From positions 1,903,606-1,967,605 of the forward strand of contig VZRN01001317.1 in assembly GCA_013397935.1 (NCBI GenBank): 64,000 nt of DNA, written 5' to 3'. Below, one piece after another: positions 50,232 through 61,549 of the stretch. The first letter of the stretch is position 1; each line of letters begins with the position of its first letter. Below the pieces are notes generated by a model. That model did no database searches. It worked only from the letters and a program-made list of their open reading frames with translations, and was not told the origin of the DNA. Made by a program: the position numbers and the translations under genes. Source of the stretch: Dasyornis broadbenti (Eukaryota; Chordata; Aves; Passeriformes; Dasyornithidae).

Positions 50232-53200
50232 CTGCAACATATTAAAACTGAAATTAGTTGACTTCCAAAGTAGGAATTTAGAGAAGGTCACCTGGACTTT
50301 AGCCATGAAATCCTAGCTGCAGTAAAAAAACTCACAAAGCTACAGTTGATTTCAGGGGCTATCATAAGATTCATCTCCAGACGACAGATTAAGGTGAGGA
50401 AAAGCATTGCAATGCTTTTCCCATTTCTTGCATTTTCTTCATGAATTTCATTTCATCATCTGATTCATACCAAATCACAGAATCATTCAGGATAGAAAAT
50501 ACCTTTAAGATCATTGATCCCAACCATTAACCCAGTGCTGCCCAGTCCACACAAGGCATACACAGGCCCGGGGCTGCCCAGCTCTTCTGGGAGAGGAAAT
50601 CCTGCACAGGGTTGCTTGTCTCATCCGCAGCAGGCAAGGATGGGGAGACAATGCAACCATAACCAGAAATTTCCCTGGTAATTAGTCAACAAAATTCTGT
50701 GGGCAGCTTCCCACAGATGCACTAGGGGTTGAGCAGGAAGGAATGAAGACTTTTCTAATTCTTTTATTAAAATCTACACAATATTATTCAAAAGGAGCGC
50801 TATTTAAGCGCATATGCATTTTTCTGACTTTTAGTGTTTTAACATACCTGTCCTTGTATATGGTTCTTAATGAAGACTAACAAAACTGAGAGGAGCAAGA
50901 TAGGATGGCACAGTTATGGACATAGCAAAAGCATCAGAGCACAGCTCTAGACAAGAGACACTGTGTTGATAGCACGCAAGGGAAATTGCCAATTGGCAGG
51001 GAACAGATGTATGGATTCTGCTTCCTGCATGAAAAACACCATTGGAAGGAGGCAAGCACACAGTTTGTCCATGGGGATGTGGAAAGTAACAAAACCTCAC
51101 TGGCTGGGGAAATTACTAGGGTTGATCAAGTGTGGCAAGAAGAGGAGTACTCAGCTCCCTCTATCAATTTTACAGGAATTCTGTGCTCCCACATTTTCTT
51201 AGTCTGGCCATGGTAAAGAAACCTTGCAATTTGATCTAGAAGAGGCACAATGGAGTTAAACAATGATGCCAAATTTCATCAGCAAAAGCCCTCTGGAGAT
51301 AATTTTTGATAACTCCGGAGAATAATTTTTACTTTTGTGCATACCCATTGCAGTACAGATTGTACATAGGACTCTCTCAACAATGAGTGTATAATGTTGA
51401 AAACAAAAGAATTTCTATCCAGAGAGAAAGCTTTTGGCTTATTAAAGGAATGTTTTTCGAAGCTCTATCAACTGTCTCTAAAACTGATAAAACTCAAAGT
51501 TACAGTGTGATAAGATTGCACCTTTCCTAGAACTCAAATATATGATGTTTGAAATTTAAACCATTTAGCATCTGGTTAATTACCCCATTAAAAAACAAAG
51601 AAAAAACCAAGTCATAGCAGAAGAGCAAAATTCTTAGTTTCACTGGCTATGAAAAAACCACAGAAATGATAATTTAAACATTAATGTGAATTCTCTCAAA
51701 CTGAACACATATTAATTCATTTTCCAGAAAATTTATGGTAATTTCATGTTGATTCTTTGCCTCCTGTTTTCAGAGTCACTGATGACTCAGTGCAGCTATC
51801 TGTATGCTGAGCATCAGCTGTTGAGCACAGTGTAAGATGTAATGTGGAGATTTTCACAGCAGGTTTTGTCAAAAATGTGGAACTCCACAGCAAACAGCCA
51901 TCTGCTAAGCAGCCTCATAAGTAAAATCTACGTGTGTGTGTATACATGCATGTATGTGATCCCACACAGACTACTATATCTTAGTAGAGCAAGACTTTAA
52001 CATTTGGAGGAAAAGATCTTCACTAAAAAGACAATTCTGTCATATTAACCAAGTTGTAGCACCAGCCATTCAATATGAACTACTACCTAAGAGAAATAAA
52101 ACACAGTTATGTTAATTCATTCCATCTCAGTTTCATGGCCATGATGCTGTGGAGTTTACATTTTCCCTGTATCCTAACAACACATACACATGCTGAAACA
52201 CTTCACAGTGTCAAACATTGAACTGCTTGCATAGAACTCACAGGCTGTAATGTGACCTATACATTAAAAACCCCACACTGCATGTTAGAAGCATTAGAAG
52301 TAATTAATTCCCAACTCACAGCCCATCTCTCTTAGTCTATTCAGGCCTCATACTTTTTTCTTCCCTTCCTTGTCTTACTGCATAACCCCAAGTCTATCTC
52401 AGAGGGAGTCTGCCTTTTGGGGAGTGTTTTATGTGCAACTTCCCAAGCAAGTGAAGTAAGATTAAGTCCAAGTTCTTTTATATCCAGGTCTTTAGAAAGA
52501 GTACTGGGGCATTAAATGACCTTTTTTTTTCCTTAAGCCAAATTGACTCTCTGTTTTATGTAGCTTCAAAATAGAATGACTCTTCTTTTATGTTTGAACA
52601 TTAGTTTCTTGCCTTTTTTTTTCCCAATCTTTTCTCCCCTCACCTACTTAAAAGATGTAATTTCTCCATATTTTTACTGCTTAGAAACAGTACTTCATAA
52701 ATGTGGTCTGGTCATGCTCTAGCACTTACCTCCTCTGCAAAAAGGCACAGCAACAGATTGGTAGAAAACCCAAAATCAAAAATCCTCCTCCGGCAAGCAA
52801 AATCAATCGAATGGCCAGTTGCACATCTGTAGGGCCAGGAGAAGTTTGCATTAATTCTGAATAATTCTGATACAGACACTGAGGGTCAGGGGACAGAATC
52901 AGCCTCTAAAACAGACACCTTTACTGCCGTGAAGTCACAGCCATGTTGCTACTTAGCTTACCCAGATGTTTTGTCAGCAAAGCTCTGACAGCACTCACAC
53001 CTTAAGACACACTCACAGCTTAAGACTTTAGTAAGTCCCAAGGAAAATTGCCATCTCTCAGATGAATTTAAAGTTGGACTCTGTGGTCACAAGGGTCTTT
53101 TCTAACTCAAATGATTCTACGATTCAGCAACATAATGGCAAAAAAGAAGGTGTTAGAAATGAGCTCAGATGAGAAAGAACTGGTCTCAAATTCCACTTGA

Positions 53201-56200
53201 CTGCGAACAGCACAAGTGTTTGTTTAGTTTCAGAGGCAACTGGGGTTTGAGTGAGCCCAGGGCACGTGGCAGGGTAGAATAGGGGGAGTAAATAACAGTT
53301 TTAAAAAAACAATCAAAGTCCCTTAGAAGCTGCTTAAAGAATGGAGACAAAATCTTTCAAATGAATTCTACTTATCTATGTCAGTTCATAACTTTTGTAG
53401 CATTTTCTTAAGGCCTCATTTTATTCCTAGTGAAATTCAAGACAAACCTCTCAATGAGAACCATTCGGTATGCAGCCTCTGACCAGCTGACAAACACAAC
53501 TGCCATGAGTCTAATATCTGCTAAGTGTTTCTATTTTGTCAACAGATTGCTACAAGGCAAACAGTAAGTGTTTGCATTTTCTTTGGACATATGCTGTACA
53601 TCCAGGAGCATTCAAGGAGCTCATTAATCTATGAACAAATAATTCTGTAAAATAGTCAGCCCTTGATATTGATGTCCAAACAATAAAAGCCTAACTGGAA
53701 TGAAGAATCAAGCAGTCACAGCTGAATAAGCATATTTAATTTTAAAATTTGATTGGGTATGTATCTTAAAAATGAGCAGAAGAGTTATAATTTTCACTCT
53801 ACAGCTTTTCTTTTTGCCATAGTGAAGTGTCTGTTATACATAATATAAAGGCTCAAGCTGGAAATGAATATTATTAAAACATTTAATTTCTGTCGTATGC
53901 CCCTAATTAACAAACAGATTCTGATGGCATCACACTGGATAAGACCTTCTTCAATCAAAAATTATCTAGCTAGTAGCAACTACAGCTGGCCCAGCACTGG
54001 AATGTGGAGCTGCTCAAGCACAAGAAAAATTCCGAAGTCTGATACTGAACTCAGCTTGCTCCTGAAGAAGCACAAATAAGAGAAAGTGAATTCATGTTAG
54101 CTGACAAGTAACCTTGAGGTTTCATATCGGTATTAAGTCAGCTCATCCTGAAAACTGGGATGTCATCTCTGAAATCAATGGAGGCATGCTGAATTATGTC
54201 AGGAAGATCTAAATCATTAAATTCTAGATGATGGTTTCTGTTTACTAACTTAACAGCTGTGATCACTTAACATCAAAGATTGCTTGGGTCTGAAAACTCT
54301 TCCTGCTACATTGTTGGTTGTTTGTCCTTGGAAAAATTCAAAATTTGACTGGACACAGCTCCTGGGAAACCCATTGTAGCTGATGCTGGTGGAGCAGGGA
54401 GGATTAACTACATGGTTGTGAGAGGTCCCTTCCACACCCAATAATTCTGTCTCTAATACAACACCTCTAAATTATTTCCATTTTTCAGTTCTTGAAGCAA
54501 CCTCACCATGAAAAGCAGAAACTCTTTCTAGAAAGCTGCACAAACAGGAAAAAGTAATGATAATAATTAAGATTTGATACAACCCTTTCAGCAGAGCAAA
54601 GACAACCATGGAGTTCTTTGTCAAGATAGGATCTACAAAAATAGTTTTTTTGCATTCTTTCATATGAGAAAAAAAAATCATGCCCACCAAGTTTTTGCTC
54701 AAAGTAAAAAAAGGAAGGTAAAATGTAACATTAAGGCTGGAATTTGATAACACAGAGCCACTGAAATTTTGGTTGTAAGAGACTTCTGCAGATCATGTAG
54801 ATGAATTTTCCTCCTGAAGCAAGGCTACTACCAATATGAGATCAAGTGAGTTGTGTCTTTTTATGTCCAACTCCTGAAAACCTCCAAGGATAAAGACTCC
54901 TTCACCTTTCTGATGAACTTGATTTCCCCCTAATGTCTGAGCTAAATTTCCAAGCATCAATTAATGGCAATTCCCACTTGTTAAATGATCTGTTTCTTCC
55001 AGGAAGAATTTCTGACTCTCTCAGTAACTTCCCTTCTAAACAGTTTTCAGTAGCTATTACATATCCAATTAGCCTCCTCTTCACCATGTAAAATAGATCC
55101 AGTTCCTTCACTTTTTCTGACAGTACTTTCATGGAGTCACTACTTTGGATTAATTTCCACTTTTCACCAACAAAGCCTTTACTTCATTCTTTGTACTAAG
55201 ATACCTGACACTATTTATTTGTATGGCACTAATTCTTTGCTTGTGCTGGGCTTGACAAGATATCTAGAAAATTTTCTATCAATTAATTTTCTTTATTAAT
55301 ATATATGAAGAAATATATGCAAGCTTGCAGTTACTTTAAAGAGAGGGGTGTCCTGAAAAGCCAAAAGTATAAACAGCAACAAGAACTGTACTGTGAGACC
55401 TGGAGCAGGATTTGTTATGAGGCAGTAACCTAGAGCAGCACACTCACCATCTCTCACTGGCTTGTAGCACTGCTCATCCTGGCCAATTTTGAAAGGACAG
55501 CAGTGATTTTTCGAGCATTCAGACTTGTTAAGGCCTTCTATATGACAAGGAGTTAAGAGTCGCTCGTTGCTGAGGCGGCAAGCTTTAAAAAGAAAAAAAA
55601 AAACATAATAAATTAGGTAAGATGTCTGTCCTGGGAGCAATGTGAAACAGAAGGAAGTCATCACGTTGGTGTCTCTAGCATGTTTTGATTGATTAAATCT
55701 GCCAGAAAACATTATCATTGACATTCATGTATGTTCCTTCCCAAAACCTAACCAATTTCTATATTGAAATTAGCAGAAAAGCTAAATCATGTCATAGAAA
55801 ATCTTTAGTAATTTGCTTTGTTTCTGTAAGAATCTATTACAAAGCTGAATCTAAACACCATTGTGTCCTTTTTTTGTACTTAGGTTTGTAAAATAAGTGA
55901 AAAAGACAAACTAAATTTTTTGAATGGACTGTTTCTAGTTAAAAAAACACCAGAAATGTAAGGCTTCTTTTTTCCCTTTTTTTTTTTCTGAAGCATTATA
56001 TTGCAACCAACACCTCAGTTTGGCACTTACTATTTGTTTTAACAAGCAGCTGAAAATCAGCTGATATGAAACACCCCCCCAGCATCCAATCCAGTGACTG
56101 AACAACGTATTTAAGCAATTTTTGAGATTTTCTATTTAATAGCAGATTTATTGATAATCATGAGATACTCTGTGGGAATGGCTTAAATGTGTAAGATAGT

Positions 56201-59200
56201 TATAAACAGTAGATGTCTCTGTATATTTAATTCCTATAAAACGTTGTATCATATCCCTTATGTTATACAGCAGCTGCAAAGCATCATTTGGTTCCAACAA
56301 CACCCCCAGGACTGGCTGTATTGTCAGTCTCACATTTATCACAGACATTACTGGTAGCCAAATTCAGTTTACTAAATGGGGGGATCAGGATCTGCACCAG
56401 TCCTCTGTGTTTACTTAGGGCTACATGTAAGCAATAGTGGTGGAGGCACAGTGGTATTAATGCAGAAACATACCAAGTGAAAAGTAGTATTTCTGCTTCT
56501 CCTTCCTGTTGGTCTGTGGCCCAGTTATGGAACCAGGGCTGGCAATTTTTATATATAACAAACCTTTTCTGTACTCATAAATATTATCTTTCTTTTTGAT
56601 ATAAGCAAAGTAGCATTGTCATTTCTGTCTCAATAATTTTATGAGATAATGTAATTCTTGCTATTTAACTTCAGCAGCCCAAAGGTGAGTGGATCAGTCT
56701 AATCTAACAGCCTTAGAGCCTTCCCTAGCCAGTAGAAGTGGGAGAGACACCAGCGTGGGACAAAATCCTTCTCTCATTTAGGCTGTGCCAAATTCTCATT
56801 TCTATGTATACATGGGAAGGCCAAAAAACTCATTCAGATGAGATACAACAAAGTCAGGCATGCTGGATCCTATGGCAAACTTTCCATCATAATTTCAGCA
56901 TTTCCAGCAGTCACATCACTGGTGATGGAGGGTTTTGCAGCAGGGTAGTAACGCAAACAAATCTGTGATTGTTCCAAGGAGGCACTTAGCAATCCCATTT
57001 TCAAGAGCTCTGGTGAGTTTTACTGTATTAGACTGAGGGTTTTAAATACATTAAATGCTGACAGGTAGGGAAGGGAGGGTGGACTGGAAGTGAGGCAGAA
57101 GTGAGAAGGGAAGAGAGAAACAATGCTGCAGGGGTGAAGTGACACTTACTCATTGGCCTGAAGAAGCTTAAGAAAGATTCAAATACACCTTTTGCTGTCA
57201 TGTTAGGTTTGCTGGGTGCCTCTCCACTTTGTTCTGAACCATGCTGAATCGGTGCTGCAAGAACTGAAAGTTCATAATGATTAGCTCATTACCATCAAAA
57301 CTGTCCGTAATTAATTAAAGCAATGACATTTTCATACTGATTATCACTCATTAGGAAGGCATTTACAGTCATCAGGAACTGTGTCTACTGATGGCTAGCA
57401 AGGTTAAGCACAGATGTCTTTCTGTTGTATTCACTTATATTGCTTTAAATTGCTTCATGAACCACAATGAGTAAAGAACTAAAGCTGTAAAATTTAAATT
57501 AAAAAAATCCATTCAGGTGGAAATTGTCAAGGATAAAAAGCCCTGCTGTTCACCTATGAGGTGCAGGTTACATGAAAACGCTTTGCTGTATCTATGGTTA
57601 TATTTCTCCTATGCACACAAGCAGAACTGTCAGCTTTTTAGACAAAGATCAGACCCCAGCTAAAACACAGAAATATGGTGAAAGGCACCTTTATCAGAAA
57701 CAACCAAACATGCATCTATCCCAGCATCTTATTTAAGACAGTGACCTACTGGAAGTACATAGAAGAGAGCAAAACACCCCTAAACACAGAGGTGCTGTAG
57801 TGTTTACACAAAAACGACTGATTTCTTACCGATTTCTTATTTTGGGACTTCCCAATCACCTTTCATTTACGCTATTCTAAAAAAGCACAGCATCAGTAAA
57901 CCTTGCTGCCTCCCTACATCTCTTTTTCATTAAACCAAAGGTGCAAATCACGGTAGGACTCCACTGGCAATCAACCACTCCTCAATGAGGGGGAAAAAAG
58001 AGACCCAGTATTCCCACCTGATTGTCTTTTTTCTCTCCATCAGAGAAACTTACACCATCACAACTTCAATAGCTTTCAGTGATGGAGTTTGCTTAAAGCC
58101 ATTTCATGTTGTTAGAGTTCCTTGTGAACAGAAGTGCGATCACAGCCTAACCAAAACCTAAGGTATTGAACAACTTCAATCTTTTGGATAATTCTGCAGC
58201 TAACAGCATCAGGAGCATAAATTCCCTACTTATCCTGGGGCACAACTTGCCTCTTCTGTGCCATACAGAACTCCCTTGGGAAAAAGAAACAACAGAGTAG
58301 AGAGAATTGAAGGTATTGTCAAAATAGAGAATCTGAAACTATCATGTAACAGAAATGTGACTACCACAGCTCACATGAACAGTTATGTCATGAGGCCCCT
58401 CTCCCTGCCAGTAAACAAGACAGAAAAGAAAATTTTAAAGATTTTGTAATGATTTAATAGGAAGTTCATGAGATGAGGTTTCCAACATTCAGTTTGGTAA
58501 GAATTATCTGAAAACCATGGCTGCCCTGCACATTACTCTCTCATGTGAAGTTTTAAAGGGACACAAGCCATAGACATAGGTTAAATGGCCATTGCTATAT
58601 TTACCACATTTATATCTATATTAGAACTCACACCCACTCTGAAAACCTTTTAACAATGACAGAGCAACAGCCAGCCTTTCACCAAGGGCTGAAAAGGCTC
58701 TGAGGTCTGGTTTCTCAATGCATTACGGATCAAATGCAAACATGTTTGGACTGATCCTTTATACACGTGCCAGATGACCAAACTTAACTTCTGTTTTGAG
58801 TACAAGTTATTAGACAAAAACTTTCGCTAATTACTTTGATTCATCTGCTGTAGTAAGCAAATACATCAATTCTCAACAAACTATAAGAACACCTTTGACA
58901 GTATGTTGAAAAAAAGTCAAAGAGGTGAAAAAATAGAAGAATCTATAATTGGGGGAAAAATAGAAAAATCTATGATCAACTATAAAATAAAAGCAAGATG
59001 CACTGCCAGGGAAATACAAACAGCATGTATTTCTTGTACAGAAACACAGGGAAACGGGAATTACAGTTGCAGGAAACAAAATATTTTGCACTACTTAAGT
59101 CTCAGAGCTGATCAATCCAATCTGAAGTAATTTCTTGTAATATTTCTCAGTATTTTCCAATCATTTCCAAGACAACAAAACCTGCAAATTTCTTGCTAGC

Positions 59201-59320
59201 AAAAGCACCTGCTGCTTCTTTCAAAATGTTTTTGTCCTCGCAATACTCACGTAAATGGATGCTACAAAGCAGGAGCAGGACCATGAAGACCCACGCTCGA
59301 AGGGTGCCAAAGGGCAGCAT
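50114..59320 (-). CDS. FMR1NB: FMR1NB-like trefoil-domain single-pass membrane protein (5 coding exons)
   Basis: Five exons read on the minus strand: 59320-59251, 57263-57150, 55582-55448, 52826-52730 and 50231-50114. They total 534 nt, giving 177 residues plus a TGA stop. Every junction has AG/GT ends and all codon phases join without a break. Residues 1 to about 33 form a signal peptide: one Arg, then a VFMVLLLLCSIHLLLAA core. Residues 63-100 form a trefoil (P-type) domain with six Cys at 63, 74, 84, 89, 90 and 100, in the family's C..C..C..CC..C order. N-glycosylation sequons lie at N44 (NMT) and N80 (NKS). Residues about 109-130 are a hydrophobic helix rich in Leu and Gly and ending in CCC. 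Residues 139-177 are a Lys/Arg/Glu-rich tail, probably cytosolic. This order matches FMR1NB (human cancer/testis antigen NY-SAR-35), whose biochemical function is not established. Seen: exons, phases and motifs. Known: the family layout. Inferred: orthology. Another trefoil membrane protein is the main alternative. The protein is shorter than human FMR1NB, which I recall as about 255 residues. Confidence 0.82.
50474..50560 (-). mobile_element. short CR1 LINE 3' fragment in intron 4
   Basis: On the plus strand ATCACAGAATCATTCAGGAT, then AAAATACCTTTAAGATCATT and CCCAACCATTAACCC follow the reverse complement of a CR1 3' end. The element is therefore on the minus strand, the same sense as the gene. 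It fades out by about 50560. Confidence 0.75.
51929..51958. repeat. alternating purine-pyrimidine tract in intron 4
   Basis: Thirty bases alternate strictly between pyrimidine and purine (TACGTGTGTGTGTATACATG, then CATGTATGTG). They include (GT)n and the palindrome TACATGCATGTA. Such tracts favour Z-DNA and length variation. Confidence 0.85.
52730..52826 (-). CDS. FMR1NB: FMR1NB-like coding exon 4 (transmembrane helix)
   Basis: The acceptor is GGCCCTACAG|AT and the donor is AGAGGAG|GTAAGTGC. The 97 nt encode VQLAIRLILL, AGGGFLILGF and LPICCCAFLQR, a clear membrane-spanning helix that ends in three cysteines and a basic residue. The entry phase (completing Asp107) and exit phase (two bases of Ser139) fit exons 3 and 5 exactly. 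Confidence 0.85.
53068..53127 (+). mobile_element. short CR1 LINE 3' tail in intron 3
   Basis: AAAGTTGGACTCTGTGGTCA followed by GGTCTTTTCTAACTCAAATG and ATTCTACGATTCAG matches the CR1 3' terminus (TTGGACTCGATGATC, then TTTTCCAACC, then ATTCTATGATTC). Only about 60 bp remain. Confidence 0.8.
54328..54452 (+). mobile_element. CR1 LINE 3'-end fragment in intron 3
   Basis: The stretch AAAATTTGACTGGACACAGC, CTGATGCTGGTGGAGCAGG, then GAGAGGTCCCTTCCACACCC and AATAATTCTGTCT follows the last 120 or so bases of CR1, in order and with moderate divergence. It is antisense to the FMR1NB-like gene. Confidence 0.75.
55448..55582 (-). CDS. FMR1NB: FMR1NB-like coding exon 3 (trefoil / P-type domain)
   Basis: This 135-nt exon carries the whole six-cysteine trefoil domain: CRLSNERLLTPC, then ECSKNHCCPF, then DEQCYKPVRD. 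The acceptor follows a long T-rich tract (T-run, CTTTTTAAAG|CT) and the donor is GAGATG|GTGAGTG. The phase is one base out on both sides, as in other single-exon trefoil modules. The aromatic residue usual just before the last Cys (Trp in TFF peptides) is Gln here, and Tyr follows that Cys. This exon is the strongest single piece of evidence that the gene is real. Confidence 0.9.
55583..57149 (-). other. intron 2 of FMR1NB-like gene
   Basis: The intron is 1,567 bases with GT-AG ends. Pyrimidine-rich stretches lie upstream of exon 3 on the minus strand. No exon, repeat family or RNA gene was recognised inside it. Confidence 0.7.
57150..57263 (-). CDS. FMR1NB: FMR1NB-like coding exon 2 (linker)
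   Basis: The acceptor is CTTTCAG|TT and the donor is AATGA|GTAAGT. Of the three frames only one is open, and it is the one required by exon 1 (two-base entry, one-base exit, 114 nt). It encodes the end of the signal peptide (LAAP), a Ser/Glu/Pro-rich stretch with the sequon NMT, and a Phe-rich segment (ESFLSFFRPM) leading into the trefoil domain. Confidence 0.78.
57264..59250 (-). other. intron 1 of FMR1NB-like gene
   Basis: The intron is 1,987 bases with GT-AG ends. It is AT-rich with no recognised exon or transposon. It holds one imperfect tandem repeat of about 28 bp at 58927-58976 (GAAAAATAGAA.AATCTAT twice). Confidence 0.7.
59251..59320 (-). CDS. FMR1NB: FMR1NB-like coding exon 1 (signal peptide)
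   Basis: The exon encodes 23 residues, MLPFGTLRAW then VFMVLLLLCSIHL, plus one base of a split Leu codon. The donor is CATTTAC|GTGAGT, a strong match to consensus. The ATG at 59320-59318 has G at -3. An in-frame ATG further upstream at 59392 exists, but it would add a non-hydrophobic lead before the signal peptide. A TTTTATTTCAG|TA acceptor-like sequence ends at 59323, which suggests that a 5' UTR exon splices in two bases before the ATG. The upstream exon and promoter were not located. Confidence 0.78.
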
Positions 59321-59322
59321 TA

Positions 59323-60857
59323 CTGAAATAAAACCAAGAGCAATAATAGGCATAGGGTCCTGCATAAAACAAATTATTGATCTTAACTTCATTTTTATGG
59401 ATTAGCACAAGTTGATTTCAGACTGATTGCTGCTCAGAGCAGGACTGTCTTTTTTGCAAGAAAGAGGAGGGCAAAACACATTGAAAATATATGTATATAT
59501 AGGCAATAAATTACTTTGAAGAAATTACTCATTTAAAAAGAGTTAAAAGGAAGGCATCTTGTTAAGAGACTAGCCAAAAAATTATCTCTCTAAAATGTCC
59601 CAGAGCTGGACAGCTGGCATTTAAAAAGATAATTTTTAGCTAAAAATTTAATCTATGTTCAATGAACAGAATAAGGACTGAAGAATGAGAAATTTTTGAA
59701 AGCTTAAAACTGAATTCTAGTATAGCTTATTGAATTCTTCACTCCTTTCACAATAGGAGCACATGAAGCACTTTGGATAACGTTTTTTAAGTGGTTCAAA
59801 ATGGTATTATGAACAAAAGTATTTCTAGAAATCCCCATGTGATTCATAGTAATTTAGCAGCAGGTTTAAGCTAAATTTGTACCCCCAAGCAGCCCTGATG
59901 ACTGCTTTGCCAGATGCTGTATTTCACTTTGCCTGCCCCTCCTGTTTTACTTGAAAAAGGTCTTTTTTCAATTATTTCCACTTAGTTGTTACGACAGGTT
60001 ACACCTAGAGACTGATTTGTTAGTACTGGTGAGGGGAGAACCCCACTTTTTGAAGTGCTGTACAGGAAAAGACTGACCGCATTTCCCATGGATATTGCCC
60101 TTTGAAGGGTCAGCTCCTGCACTCCTGCTGCTCAGCGAGGAAAGCTTCCCTGCCCTTGGATGTACCTGTGCTATAGAGGAATATACAAACACATTCCATC
60201 CCACGGAGAAACTTTGCCTTGGTAACGTGAAATTATTTCTTAAGAGGAGAGGAATCATGTTTTCCAAGATATTTACTAAAATCTAATACCATTCACAGCA
60301 AATTAGGAAAACACTTCAGGGGAGAAAGAAAACAAAGAGCAAATTCTTATTCTTGCCATTACTTACTTCTTTTGCTGTCTCCTCCAGGCCTGCTGGAGCA
60401 GGGCGCTCACAGCTCCCCAGGGTGCAGCAACTGCAGAGTGGCCACGACAACCGTGGAACCAAAGCACGTCACAGTCACCACCCCCAGTTCAGGGGCATGG
60501 AACAGGATGGATCAACAGAGGGGCCAGAAAAAAAGCTCAATGTGTTTTGGGAAAAATCAGCCTCTGCTGAGACTGTTGGAGAGTCTCTCAAGTCTTCTAA
60601 TTCACCAAGTTTAAAACAAGTTGATACTCTTACCAATCACACTCCAGTGTACAAATACAGAAACATCACCTAATTGTGCAGATCAGGTAATAGATAAGAG
60701 ATCAAAATACATTCCTCTCAAATCAAAAAGTTTGGTCAGAATGTTAGAGCTTCTCACTAAGCCATGAAAGATTAATTAATTAGGTAAGAGCATCATCCCA
60801 TTGCTTCACTAAATATTTGCACACTTGAAGCACAAAGCTGACACACATCTTAGACCT
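59323..60857. other. upstream flank of the FMR1NB-like gene
   Basis: This is where the promoter and any 5' UTR exon would be expected. The sequence is AT-rich at first (an ATATATGTATATATA run near 59490) and GC-richer at 60360-60500. No CpG island, TATA box in clear context or donor site could be assigned with confidence. Confidence 0.45.
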
Positions 60858-60982
60858 GTAAAGCCAACCATATCCTGGGCTGCATCAAGGGAACATTGCC
60901 AGCAGGATGAGGGAGGTGATTCTGCTCCTCTACTCCACTTCTGTGAGACACACCTGGTGTATTACAACCAGCTGTGGAGATC
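60858..60982 (+). mobile_element. CR1 LINE fragment, 5' part interrupted by an LTR
   Basis: The plus-strand sequence AAGCCAACCATATCCTGGGC followed by GAGGGAGGTGATTCTGCTCC is typical CR1 ORF2 (family motifs KANGILG and REVILPLYSALV). It stops abruptly at the start of the LTR. The CR1 resumes after the LTR at about 61550, so the two pieces are one element split by a later insertion. Confidence 0.85.
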
Positions 60983-61543
60983 TGTCCTGACTTCAGCTGG
61001 GATAGAGTTAAATTTTCTTCTTTGCAGCTGGCACAGTGCTGTGCCTTGGATTTAAGATAATAATGGTGAAAATACACTGATGTTTAGTTGTTGCTAAGCA
61101 GTGCTTGCTCTCAATCAAGGACTTTTCAGTTCCCATGCTCTGGCAGGGAGCAGGGACACCTGAAACCAGGAGGGAGCATGGCCAGGACAGCTGACCTGGG
61201 CTGGCCAAAGGGATATTCCACACCATGGCACATCACGCCCAGTATATAAACTGCAGGAGTTGGCAGAGATGCCAAACACTGCGCAGGGATGGGCTGAGCA
61301 TTGGTCAATGGATTGAGCAATTGTGTTATGCAGCACTTGTTCCTCTTGGATTTCATCTCTCTCACTCCTTTTCATTACAATTATTATTATTGTTCTCTAC
61401 TGCCTTCCAATTATTAAACTATTATTGTATCAACCTATGATTTTTACCCTTTTGTTTCCCAATTCCCATCCCCATTGGGAGGGTGGAGGGAGAGGAGGGC
61501 ACGGAGTAAGCAGCTGTGAGCTGTTGCTGGCTGGAGTTTAACA
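60983..61543 (+). mobile_element. solo LTR of an endogenous retrovirus, nested in CR1
   Basis: The element is about 560 bp, begins TGTCCTGACTTCAGCTGGGA and ends near GGAGTTTAACA. This agrees with a common avian ERV LTR whose edges are TGTCCTGGTTTCAGCTGGGA and GGGTTAAACCACGACA. Internal LTR signals are visible: a TATA box (TATATAAA, 61243-61250) and a poly(A) signal ATTAAA (61413-61418), followed by a T/C-rich stretch. No internal retroviral genes or second LTR are present, so it is a solo LTR left by recombination. Bases next to the ends (GAGATC on the left, AGAAGC on the right) are not a clean target-site duplication. Confidence 0.85.
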
Positions 61544-61549
61544 AGAAGC

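Larger units (their letters stand above)
50232..52729 (-). other. intron 4 of FMR1NB-like gene
   Basis: The intron is 2,498 bases with GT-AG ends. It contains a minus-strand CR1 fragment (50474-50560) and a 30-base alternating purine-pyrimidine tract (51929-51958). No further exon was recognised. Confidence 0.7.
52827..55447 (-). other. intron 3 of FMR1NB-like gene
   Basis: The intron is 2,621 bases with GT-AG ends. It contains two short CR1 3'-end fragments on the plus strand (54328-54452 and 53068-53127), antisense to the gene. Nothing else was recognised. Confidence 0.7.

Noticed and set aside
59147..59392. Using the upstream in-frame ATG at 59392 as the start of the FMR1NB-like protein
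   Set aside because: It would place 24 extra residues before the signal peptide and run through a good splice acceptor (TTTTATTTCAG). The ATG at 59320 gives a normal signal peptide.
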